Below are positions 19,411 through 30,200 of a DNA stretch of 45,164 nt, in pieces. The translations under genes and the position numbers were made by a program. Location: positions 1 through 45,164 of the forward strand of contig JASANZ010002098.1 in assembly GCA_030849805.1 (NCBI GenBank). Direction: 5' to 3'. The first letter of the stretch is position 1. Every line of letters begins with the position of its first letter. Source of the stretch: Sergeia podlipaevii. Its lineage: Eukaryota > Euglenozoa > Kinetoplastea > Trypanosomatida > Trypanosomatidae. Below the pieces are notes generated by a model, which did no database searches, had not been told where the DNA came from, and worked only from the letters and a program-made list of their open reading frames with translations.

Positions 19411-20197
19411 GTGCTACGTACGTGTGTGACAGGAATACAAGCTGTTGCTTCACAAGTCTCTTCTTCATATTTTTTTCTTCTTTGTCAGTTTTTTTTTATC
19501 TTTATTGTAACGCTTATCTTAATGCATAGAATAGATTGACTGTTTCTCTTTTTTTTTTCTTTTGCTTTGAGCCATAGAACAGTGTATCCTCCCCTCCCTC
19601 TCTCAGAATTGCCTCTTTATTATTTTCGTAGTTGTTGTTGCTGTTGTTGCCACTATTGTTGCAACGAAAAAAGAAAATGGAAATTGGGGCTTTCTTTTCT
19701 TTACTCTCGAGGTTGCAAGTGGGCATGATCAGATTAACTTAACTATTACTATTATTATATCTAAAGAAAAAAAAAAAAAGACATCTACACAGGGAGAGTC
19801 ATATATGTGCACAGGTGTGTCATATTCCGCGTGTGTGGAGGGGGGAAAAAAAAGAAAACGGTAAATGAAAATTAAATGGATATGTGTCCTTCGCAGTGAC
19901 AACTGAAGCTCATTTACAAACGGATTGTACTCACTCCCTCTTCTCTTCACATTGCTATTGTTATTATTGTTATTATGTACTACCATTGTTTTGAAGCAAT
20001 AGAAGAAAAAGCGGAAAACACACACGCCATTAAAAAAAAAAAAAAAAGAAGAAGAAGCGAAGGTTATTGACAAGAAGAGGAACTACTCCATCTTTTATAT
20101 TCGTATCAATACGCACGCACACACAAAATAGGCATATATAGTTAAGAAAGAGAGAAGGAAAAGAAGAAACACTCCATCAAAGGCAAAAGGAAAGAAG
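19411..20197. other. Intergenic region, no gene seen
   Basis: T-rich and A-rich runs, TTG/TTA repeats near 19617-19660 and 19949-19977, and a purine-rich A/G leader immediately before the kinase ATG. No coding sequence recognised. Confidence 0.65.
19935..19996 (+). promoter_or_regulatory. Possible spliced-leader acceptor for MAP kinase gene
   Basis: A pyrimidine-rich stretch (CTCACTCCCTCTTCTCTTC, then ATTGTT repeats) is followed by AG at 19995-19996, about 201 nt before the ATG. A weaker alternative is the AG at 20130-20131 after a short C/T stretch. The choice is uncertain. Confidence 0.3.
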
Positions 20198-21316
20198 ATG
20201 CACAAGAGCAATGTAGAGCTGAGCGTGCCCCAGATCGTGGGCGACTTTAAGGTCTACAATGTCAGCGGTTCTTCCTTTGAAGTTCCCAAGAAGTACACGC
20301 TGCTCAAGATTCTGGGTATGGGAGCGTACGGTATCGCATGTAGCTGCCTCGACGGCGAGACAGGCGAGAAGGTGTCTATTAAGAAGTGCCGCGATGTGTT
20401 CCGTGACGTGGAGGACGGCAAGCGCGTGCTTCGCGAGATTGCAATGATGCGCTACTTCAATCATGAAAATCTCCTCAACGTTACCTATATTCTTCCCCCA
20501 CTCAAGCGCAGCTACAGCGAGTTCAAGGATGTGTACGTGGTCACTCCGCTCATGGATGTCGACATGAACGTCGTGCTGCGTTCCCGTCAGGTGCTTGAAG
20601 AGTCTCACATGCAATACTTTATTTATCAAATACTGCGCGGACTCAAGTACCTGCACAGCGCCAACGTCGCCCATCGCGACCTCAAGCCTGCCAACCTCGT
20701 CACGAATATCTCCTGCGAGCTGAAGATTATTGACTTTGGCTTGAGCCGCAGCGTGGAGGTGCCCTTCTCTGATCTTACTGATTATGTCATCACGCGCTGG
20801 TACCGCCCGCCGGAGCTGCTCCTCGAGAACACCAACTACACAACCGCGGTGGATATCTGGTCAGTTGGCTGCATCTTTGCCGAGATGTATAACAGAAAGC
20901 CCGTGTTTCCTGGCAGGAATACGTTGGACCAACTTAGGCTCATCTCACAGTACATTGGCAAGCCCCCGGCAAGCATTGTGGAGCACAAGGAGGCTGTTGA
21001 AAAGCTGAAGGAACTGCCAGATGGTCGCCTGAACATTCCAAAGTTGGTGCCCGGCCTCGCTGGGAACAAAGAGGGCATGGACTTCCTGGCGAAGATGTGG
21101 ACGTTGGATCCTCGCAAACGCCCAACCGCTGAGGAGCTTCTTGCTCACCCCTTCCTCGCACATCTGCACGACGAAACCGACGAGCCCACGTGCCCGCGGC
21201 ACTTTCACTGGCCATATGAGGGAGTGAACATGGGTGTGCCGGAGCTGCGCCGAGCCTTCTGGAAGGAGATCGTAGACTACAATCCGGATCTAGCTAATCC
21301 TAGTCAGAGAAGTTGA
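20198..21316 (+). CDS. MPK3: TDY-type MAP kinase, probable MPK3 orthologue
   Basis: This encodes 372 residues and a complete kinase domain. The Gly loop is GMGAYG (40-45). The ATP-binding lysine K62 sits in VSIKK, where most MAP kinases have VAIKK. E80 is the helix-C glutamate, with HRD at 159-161 and DFG at 179-181. The activation loop carries T194-D195-Y196, then WYRPPE, and NTLDQLRLI of the CMGC insert follows. A C-terminal extension ends at residue 372. As I recall, Leishmania MPK3 is phosphorylated on T194 and Y196 of a TDY motif by the kinase MKK and affects flagellum length; the identical numbering here is the main reason for the name. Overall MAP kinase identity is certain. The orthologue call is moderately supported and other TDY MAP kinases of the group remain possible. 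Confidence 0.88.
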   Translation: MHKSNVELSVPQIVGDFKVYNVSGSSFEVPKKYTLLKILGMGAYGIACSCLDGETGEKVSIKKCRDVFRDVEDGKRVLREIAMMRYFNHENLLNVTYILPPLKRSYSEFKDVYVVTPLMDVDMNVVLRSRQVLEESHMQYFIYQILRGLKYLHSANVAHRDLKPANLVTNISCELKIIDFGLSRSVEVPFSDLTDYVITRWYRPPELLLENTNYTTAVDIWSVGCIFAEMYNRKPVFPGRNTLDQLRLISQYIGKPPASIVEHKEAVEKLKELPDGRLNIPKLVPGLAGNKEGMDFLAKMWTLDPRKRPTAEELLAHPFLAHLHDETDEPTCPRHFHWPYEGVNMGVPELRRAFWKEIVDYNPDLANPSQRS

Positions 21317-24001
21317 ATAGTGAGAGGGGAGAGAGAGAAAGAGAGAGAATGATAGAAACAACAATCAAGGAAAGAAAAAAAAAATGGAGATCATGCTTTG
21401 CAGCCATCTTTGTTTTTATTGTTATTATTATTATTACTTATTTATTTATGATTCTTCTTCTTTTTTTTGTTTTTCATCATCTCCCTGTGTTACTTCCTTT
21501 CTTATAGATTTTTTTTTCTTCCTCTTCCTCAATACGCACCGAGGAGGGGAAAGAAAGAGAGAGAGAGAGAGAGAGAGAGGTAGAACGAGGGCAAGAGGAA
21601 TATATCAAAAAAAAAAAAAAGCAAGAACAAAACCAACTACTCCTCTCTCTCTTTTCTTACTCTCTCATTTCTTACTCTTTTTTTTCGTTTTCTTCTTCCT
21701 TGCCTGCTTTCTCTCCTTTGCATTTCCTTTTCCTTTCACAATAATTGCTATTATCATTATTATCATTATCATTTAGTAAAGAAAAGAAAACTGATTTTCT
21801 TTTTTTCTTTTTCTGTCCTTCTAGTGTGCTCATATTGCTGAATCTTTTATAAGACTGTGGGGGAAGGGGGGGGGAGACGAGAAGTTAAAAGAAAAGGAAT
21901 ATCGAAAGAAAGAGGGGAAGAAGGTGTATGTGTGTTTATGAAGAGAGGATGGCGAAGGCGTTACACCTTATTTATTTATCTATTTTATCTTTTTTTTTGG
22001 AAAAGAAATGAAGCAGGGCGTTTCACTATTGTTGTAAAGGGGGGAAAATATCGATATATAAGTGACCGTACGCACTCAAGCACACTACATATATACCGAT
22101 GTACTATTGTTGTTAACTTTTTTTTTAATGTGTGTAAATAAATAAATATATATGTGTGTGATTGTTGTTGTTGCTTCTTTCTTTTTTCGTTGTTTTTGTG
22201 GTGGTTTTATTCATGTTGAGATATCACTTCCTCCCCTGTTGATTTTCTGAAGTTTCATTTTTTATCTCTCTCCCTATCTTTCTCTTTTTGTTGTTGTTGT
22301 TTTTATTTTTGTTTTCGTGTGCAGTGTGGATATACACGTTTTGTTACGGTGCTAACTATGATTGGTTACTAGTGGCATGCTTTTTACAGGGTATGAAAGG
22401 TCAGGCAAGGGATGAATGTGATGGACGACACAATAACTACATGGATGATTGGTGTCATCTTATCTATTCATTGTTTGTGTGTTTGCTATTGCTACTGCTA
22501 ATGCTCCTTTACCTTCTACTATTCATTCTCTTTTTCCCTCTATGAGTGAGATGGGTGTGTATCTCTCCCTTTCTCTCTCTCTGTTCAAGCGGTGTAAACC
22601 TCTGCGTTTGTGTGTGTGTATGTGTGTGTGTGCGTGTGTGGAGGGGGTATTCTTGTTGTTGTTGCTTTGTTTTGTTTTGTTTTGTTTTTTGAGGAGAGCG
22701 GAGGAAAAGAGGCTTTTTCTCTGTGATGCATTTTAATTCTTTCTTTTTTTGTACATAGTTTTTCTACTGTCGTCCTTGATATTGTTATCATCTTCTATCT
22801 GCGATTGTCTATCTCTACTGGGTAGAAAAAAAAAATTAAAAAAGAATGGATGTGGTGAAGAGGAAATGAGTGAGATGTGGTCTTTTGCCAGAAGGTATTG
22901 AGAACTCTCTCTCTCTCTCTTTTTTCTTTTTTTTTTCTTAAATTGAAAGTTTGATGGAAGACACAAGCATGTGGGGCGAAGGGCGTTCAAATGTGTCGAG
23001 GGAGGGAAATAGATGAGAGAGAATGGAAAGAAAGAGAAAGAAAAAAAACCTTGCAATGGATCATATTGATATTTACGTATGTCAATAAGCAAGGTCTATG
23101 CATGTACATATATATATATATATATATTTATATTTGTATATGCTTATGCGAGATGCACAGAAGCAACCTGGTTGACTTCTAACCACTAACTGTGTATCTT
23201 GTTTTGTTGTTTCTCTTATTTATTCTTGCCACTTCCTTATTTCTCTTGATTTGTTTTGTTTTGTTTTTCTTTTTTTCTTCCGCTTTATCCGATTAGTTCA
23301 ACAGAAGCCTGAACATTTCTTGGCCTCTCTGTCTCTGTCGCTATAGATTCCCTCTTTTTTCTCGTGTTTTTTTTTTTTTAGAAAGACATCAGAAGAGAGG
23401 GTGATAGATTGATTGATTTTTAAGAGGGAGGAGAAAGAGAAGGGCGTGTGCGTGCATACACGGCTTATCACTAGTTCTTGATACATCATTATTGCTAGCT
23501 TGTCTCTTAGAGCAAGAAGGAATTTTTTGTTTCTTTCGGGGGAGAGAAACATTTTCCTTTAAAAAAAAAAACGCTTTGATTGCATCTAGATAGCCACTTG
23601 CTTTCTGACTTTCACTCTTTCTCTTTCATATACGTATAAACAAAAAATATACATATAGGAAAAGGGAAAAAGAGAGGGGATTGTCAAAGTGGGGTACTTT
23701 CTGTAAAAAAAAAAAAAAGCGGTAGAATAATAAATAAGAAGCGCGGGAGAGCAAAAGGCGCTTTTCTTTTTTTTTTTTACTTTTCTCTTTCACACACATA
23801 CACACGCACACAAGGAAGGCTTGCATTCTTTTTTTTTTCTTTTGTCCTTCTTTTTTTTTCCTTTTTTTTTCTTCTTCTTATTATCTGTCTCGTCACCGGA
23901 GGGAAGAACCATAGAACAAAGAAACGTACAACAAAAAGGGAGGGGAGAGAAAAGGAGGCAGCTCATTTAGTTGCAGTGGTATATTAAGAACGAACTGAAA
24001 G

Positions 24002-24068
24002 GTGTGTGTGTGTGTGTGTGTGTGTGTTGATAAACATAAACACGCGCACATATATATATATATATATA
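24002..24068. repeat. (GT)13 and (TA)n microsatellites
   Basis: (GT)13 at 24002-24027 and (TA)n at about 24051-24068 lie upstream of the giant gene, separated by a short CACGCGCAC-containing spacer. Confidence 0.85.
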
Positions 24069-24130
24069 CTTATTCACTGTACTGCTGATATTCTCGTCTC
24101 TTGTTGTGTTGTACAATTATTATTATTTAC

Positions 24131-24169
24131 TTACTTTTTTTTTTTAATATCTCTCTTTTTTTCTCTGAG
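24131..24169 (+). promoter_or_regulatory. Putative spliced-leader acceptor for giant gene
   Basis: T/C-rich tracts run to TTTCTCTGAG, with AG at 24168-24169. This gives a 67-nt A/G-rich leader before the ATG at 24237. Confidence 0.5.
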
Positions 24170-24236
24170 AGAGGGAGGGAATTAAAAAAAAAAAAAAAAA
24201 ACAGACGAAAAGAGTCCGAAGAGGAGGAAAAAAAAA

Positions 24237-27200
24237 ATGGTGTTAAGTATTTTTATGTGTAATTGCCGTAGTAGCGCCAAGGATGGCGGTGGCTATCAGG
24301 GGCGGCAACGAAGGTCCCGCTTGTGCACTCTTACTGTCGCGTTTCTCTTTGTTTTACTGAGCACCTTAGCCACTACTACTGCCTCTGCAAGCATGTTCTT
24401 TCAGCCCCAGAATGTACAGCAGCCCTCGTTGTATCAAACGGCGCTCATGACACTGACGAGCAACACTAACCTCGGCTCGCCGAAGATCACCACTGGCGAT
24501 GTCGTGTACCCTGTCCTTAGAAACTCCGCCTCCACCGACTGTGTCTTCGATACCACCGGCAAGACAACGTTCACCGTTACCGCCACTAACGCGCAAGGCT
24601 TCGCCGGTCGTGTGCAGCTCATCATTACTGCGGACGTCTTTACGCTGAATGACGAATATGTTTTGTGCTACATTTCCGCCACCGCCAAGTCCGCCACGGT
24701 GATGGCACGCAACGATAATTTCAGTAATGCGCTGCTTATCCGCTCTCAGCTCTACAATGCCTTTGCGACGATACCAACCGCCTCTATACACGGCGGTGAA
24801 GGACCGGCATCGCTCTCCGTCACCGCCTCGCAGACCGCCTCGCAGCCCCCCAACCAGGGCCTGGTGGGAGCCAACACTATATACATGGTGCCCTGCGCCG
24901 TCTCCTCAGACGTCACCTGCAAGGACTTGAACGCTCTCACGAGGAGCTGTGCGATAGTCGGGGAAGCGCTGGCCACTGGTGGTGGGGGGCTGGCGTCATC
25001 CGCCGTGTTACTCTCCAGTCTTGTTACGGAAGGCAGCACCACGACAGGCCTGTTTATCGCCCCTTACATCTCTGGCGCACCGGCGGACTACTTTATCTGT
25101 GTACCGTATTGCTTCAGTCAAAGCGGTGGCAGCGTGTGCACCGCCGCCTCGAGCGCTGCAGCGGGAATCATTTCCTCCTCGCTCCTCGTACCCGCCACCA
25201 CCACCACGCCTAACACTGTAACATTCCTGCCTGCTAGCCCCCCTGTCTATACGGTTTCACCCGCTCAGCCCCAGGCTATGGAGCTCGGCTACCTCCACTT
25301 TGCTGCTGAGGGCTTGTCCCTTAAAGATCAGGTAAAGGTGATCCAGGCTAGCGATGAGTGCACCTCCTCCACCGCCTCACTTCTCGCCAACTTGCAGATT
25401 GGAACTCTCGAGGAGGACGAAGCGGGGGGGTCCGATTCGGACTCTGGCGTGGTTGCACTTCGTCTCGGTTTTACGTATACGATTTGGGTCTCTGCACCTG
25501 TGGTGGGGAAGGTGTGCTACCTGCGTAGTGCGTCTGGACTGTGGTCGAGCGTCTTCCAAACACCCACGCCTCCTTCCTCAGGCGCCGATTTTGTCATTGA
25601 CGTCCTGCAGCCGACCTCCTTCACAGTGACACCCACCGCGCCAAGCCTTGGCGAAGCGATCAGTCTTCACTTCACCGGCACTGGTCTCAACAGCGCAGAG
25701 GATACCGCCTACCTGACCACCGTGCCGATCTCGCTAGACCCATGCGGGGCCGACCCCTCCACCACAGAGTCAGGCTCCTCCACCAAGTTTGATTGTGTCA
25801 TGAAAAGCGGTGGGCCTGCCCCGGTGTGCGAGGCGGTGGTGGACCCCGCAAACATCAACCAGGCCACAACGCTCACCGTCTGCTACCAAAAGTCTGGTAC
25901 CCTGAGTTATGCACTGGTCAAGGGAGAGGTCAACCTCGGCGCGCGCAACCCGACCTACGCTATTGACACGTACCCGTTTTATGCTGGTCAGACTGTTGCC
26001 ATCACCTTTTACGGCACAAACATGGGCACAACGGATGTGGTAAAGCTCTTGCCTAATGGTGGCATATGTAGTGACGACGCTCCCGTGAGTCCTCTTGCCA
26101 CACTCGGTGCTGTGAAAGTCATTTCCTCTGGTGTCGCTTATCAGTACCCGCTCGTTGGTGCTGGGGAAGCGTGCCTGACCGTGTGCTACTATCTTGCCAG
26201 CAGCAAGCGCTGGACGGTGGCCAGGCCTCAAGCAGATACATCCGGCACTCCGCCGCCAAGCCCGACCTGCTCTGCCGCTGACCTTTACATTACGCCTTAT
26301 CCAATCCGCTACAAGTTCAACGCGCTCGCCGCCAGCGAGTCCCCAACAGCTATGGAAACAATAACCGTGAGGCTCTCCGCGGCTGCCGATGCGGGAAGCG
26401 GCGTGGCAAACCTTCTCGCTGGTCAAGAGAGCATGAAGGTGGTGCGCGTTGCCGATGTGAGTCCCGCCGCGAACTGCGTGCTGAGTTTCTGCAACGGTGT
26501 GGCAGCTTGCAAGCTCGCGCAGTCCACGAGTGACTATGTTGGGCAGTTGTCAACCTCTGGTACCGGGGTCACTGCCATATCGGCAGCAGCGGCAATGCTC
26601 AGTGAGTCCTCCAGTGGCCAGGGTGGATACGTCGTGTGCGTACTCAACAACGCCGTGGGTGGCGGCTATATCCCCGTGCTGAGTGGCACCCCTGATGGTC
26701 CCCATGGCGATGACGAGCTCTATGGCTTCAGTGTCGTGGCCCAAAATCCCACGTTGGCCTCCCTTACGCCTAGCACATGGCGAGTGGCGCTTGCTACGTT
26801 GGGCTCCACCTTCACCGGCACCCACCTAAGCCCGACCAGCGACGTAGTGTACGCCGTCAGTACGAGCTCTCTACTCAACAACGCGAACGCATGCAGTCTG
26901 CCAGGAAGCAGCGGGTCCTACCCAGGGGTCATTCTAAACTCTGCCATCGACACCGCCGCCAGCACTGCTACTCTCATGCTCGTCTCCTACACCCGCTCGG
27001 CGCTGCTGAAGCCAGGCAGCAAAGTTCATCTGTGCTATGCATGGGGTGGCAGCGATACGGCAAGTCCTCTGAGAGTCACCTACACCGGGGCTGCGACACT
27101 TGCGGAAGCCATCCCTACGACAATGACAGGAGTGCCCACCACTGGGTACCGCGCTGGCGTACCGGTGAGCCTGCAATTCATTGCTTCGAAAACGAGTGGT

Positions 27201-30200
27201 GGCACGCTCTCTGCCGCGCAGGACAAGGTCTACTTTTATCTTTTTCCCGCCTCCACGAGACCTCCGGCATGCTACTGTAATCCAGGGGATTGTGCTGGCG
27301 GCACCCGCATCTCCTTCGACTCCTTAGGAGCTACGCTTACCCAGGACGGCGCAATGCAGACGAACTACTACAACGTGATTGGCTTTCAGAACTTTGGGGT
27401 GGACGCGCAGTATGTTGTGTGCTATCACGCTAGCACGATCAAGAGAAGCGATGACATACAGATGGATACCTTTATGGGCAACATCAACGTTGGTTTGGCG
27501 AACCCCGCTTACTACACACTGCGCAGCGTCGCCGGCAACATCAATCGCGTTGGTGCGCCGCTCTCCGTGTCAGCCGTGCGACTCTTCGCGACACTCGACC
27601 CACTCACCGACAGTGATGTGATGCTCTTAGTGCCAGAGGCGAAGCAGTGCGCTGACATTACTGGCGGGAGCGAGGTCAGCGATGTGGTTCAGCTCATTGG
27701 TCCACCAGTGGTGACAAGCAGCCTCTACACTCAAGTTTTTGTAGTAGATGCAGTCGGCAACTACCGTGTCTGTTACCGTATGGCCAACTCGGCTACTTTT
27801 AATGAGCTTGTCTTCTCTCCATCCTTCTGGCGCTTGCCCATCGCTGTCGTTGTTGCAAACCCGTCGTCAGCGGTTTCTTATCCGGCTGCCGTGCCCTCCG
27901 CTGGGCAGTTCATTACTATTGACATTACGTGCGGCACGACGCTGTGCGCCACGTGCGCGACACTGCGACTCATCCTCGGCTCTCGCCAGTCCTGCTGGGA
28001 GGACAATGCTATAGCAGCAAAGAAGGTTGAGTTTGAGAGCGACGACTGCCTTGAAACAACACGTATTCAGTTTCCTGATCAAGATATACCTGCTGGTGAG
28101 TATACGGTGTGTTATGGGGCCTCACTCACCACCGCGCGGCGCATTCCATCCACCATCAAAGTTGCTCCGGCGAACCCGTCCACGTACGCGGTGGCTGCGA
28201 GCGTCGGCACGAACATTATCTACACCAACCAGGCCACCCCTTTCACCATTGACATCAACGGTGTAGGGCTGAAGGTGACGGACCAGCCGTTTTTGATGCC
28301 GGAGAAGGGCTTCAATTGTCATGATCTGCGCACTGGCGCTATCCAAGGCAATGGTACCTACGCAAAGTGGTTTGCCCCAAGCATCAACGGCAATCCACTC
28401 GTTGTGCAGGGCACTGCAGGAGTGACATGGGTTGTTTCCGATGACACCCACCGCTTCGATGTGGGAATGTTGTACGATGCGCAGCTGTGCGGCACAGGCG
28501 ATGGCAGCCCATGTGACATGAAGCTGTGCTACCTCCGAGAAGGTACCACGTGGGGGCCTGTTCCTCTCAGCAGCACCGCAACCGGTCCTATTCAAGTTGC
28601 TGCATCGAACCCATCCGCTGTGGAGTTTGACCAGTATCCTTTCTACATCAACTTCTACGTCATGGCGACCGTGGCAGGCACTAATCTTCTTTCCACAGAC
28701 ACTCTCGTGATTCACGAAGGGTCCTGTGCTGGGGAGCAGCTCTCTGTGTCTGTGCAGGCCGCCGTGAACACGGCTGCGGACAAGTGGATCGGTGTGCTGC
28801 GTATCATTGGAAGCAGAGGCTTGGGAGGCTATGCAGTGTGCTACTGGCGCGGAGGCACCAGCACGGGGACACCCACTGAAATCGTGGAACTGTTCTTTCC
28901 CGACGCGACCGTCACGACACTTCTCATTCTCGACTCGCAGCTCTACTACGTTCCTGACAGCGCGCTCTTTGCCTCTGCGCAGTACACACCAGCTCAGTAC
29001 GAGGAGATGGTGGTGAGGGCATCTTTCTATGCGAACGGAGAGGTATCGGTGCCGCTTTCCGAGGTGCAGTTGATCAACGGAGCGAGAGATACAGCCGTGA
29101 CGCCACCAGCGGCGCTGGTGGAGTGCAACTACGAGCCTTTTTACGCCGCTGTCGGCAGCAGCGCTACGCGCTTCCCGGTGGAGATCGACTTTGAGCTCCG
29201 CCCCACGTCTGGTGCCTCCCCGGCGATGTGGCAGGGCCGTCTCGCCATAGCATCTGGCGACGTCGCGCTGTGCATGCTAGACACGACCGGGGGCCTTTTC
29301 AGAGTTGTGGCGCCGCCACCCGATGCGGCTGCCCGCCGCCGTCTTATGATGCGGAGCCAGAGGAATGCATCGGTGGGTACTGCTGATAAAGAAGCGGTGA
29401 TGAATAGCGGGCTTGCGGCCAGCGCGGAGACCCTGATTGGGTTCCCAGTTCTCCCCGCCAACCCTGCCAACTACATCTCCACGCCGGTCACCCCCATGTA
29501 CGGCCAGGCCGTCACTATTGTCTTTGAGGTGTCAACGAGCTCTGGCTCGGTGCCGCTAGAGGTGGGCAGCAACGTGCAGGTCATTGCGGGCACACTTTTT
29601 GAGTGTGGCTTTAACAACGCCACAGCTGTGATTGCGGAGGGCACTACGGTCGCCTCCGCAGAGGGAGCGCCTGCGGGGAGCGTCTCCGTGCACCTACAGC
29701 TCCCTACCGATGAAGAAGTTGTCGCGGCCGGCGTCACAAATCCTTACGTGGGCATGACGATATGCTATAGAAAGCCAAGTTCCACCTATGCCACTGTGCC
29801 GCGTGACACGAAAGCGGATCAGAACCTTTTTATCAGTCCGCAGGTGCCAGAGAGCTGGTCTCAACTCCCGACACAGGCACAAGTTGGGCTGCCCGTCGCC
29901 CTCACATTTTACGGAGACGCCAATCAACCAGATTTTCTGACAACGGAAGATACCGCCTTTCTCGTGACACAGCCAACGACCCGTGCCTTTGCCTCTGCTT
30001 CTGCTTCTGCTGAGACGAATTTGTGCGCAACAGCCGCGCCTGTGCTCAGCAGCACCTCACTCACCAAGGACGGCCCCAACACAGTCTGGAGCATTGCTGC
30101 AGGGCTTCTTGAAGAAGGTACCTATCTTGTATGCTACACCGCGGTCGCGAACGGATCTCCTATTTACGTGACCCCACCCGCTATATTCACTGTGTACCCG

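Larger units (their letters stand above)
21317..24236. other. 2.9-kb intergenic region, no gene seen
   Basis: This is the longest gene-free interval in the window. It contains GA repeats (about 21323-21347 and 21559-21580), TTA/ATT runs (about 21423-21440), TTG runs (22161-22173 and 22289-22301), a TG tract (about 22610-22640), TTTTG repeats (about 22665-22688), CT repeats (about 22906-22920), (TA)n (about 23107-23127), (GT)13 at 24002-24027 and (TA)n at about 24051-24068. Many ORFs of 60-130 codons exist, but all are homopolymer-rich and lack domains. It presumably holds the 3' untranslated region of MPK3 and the leader of the giant gene. Confidence 0.65.
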
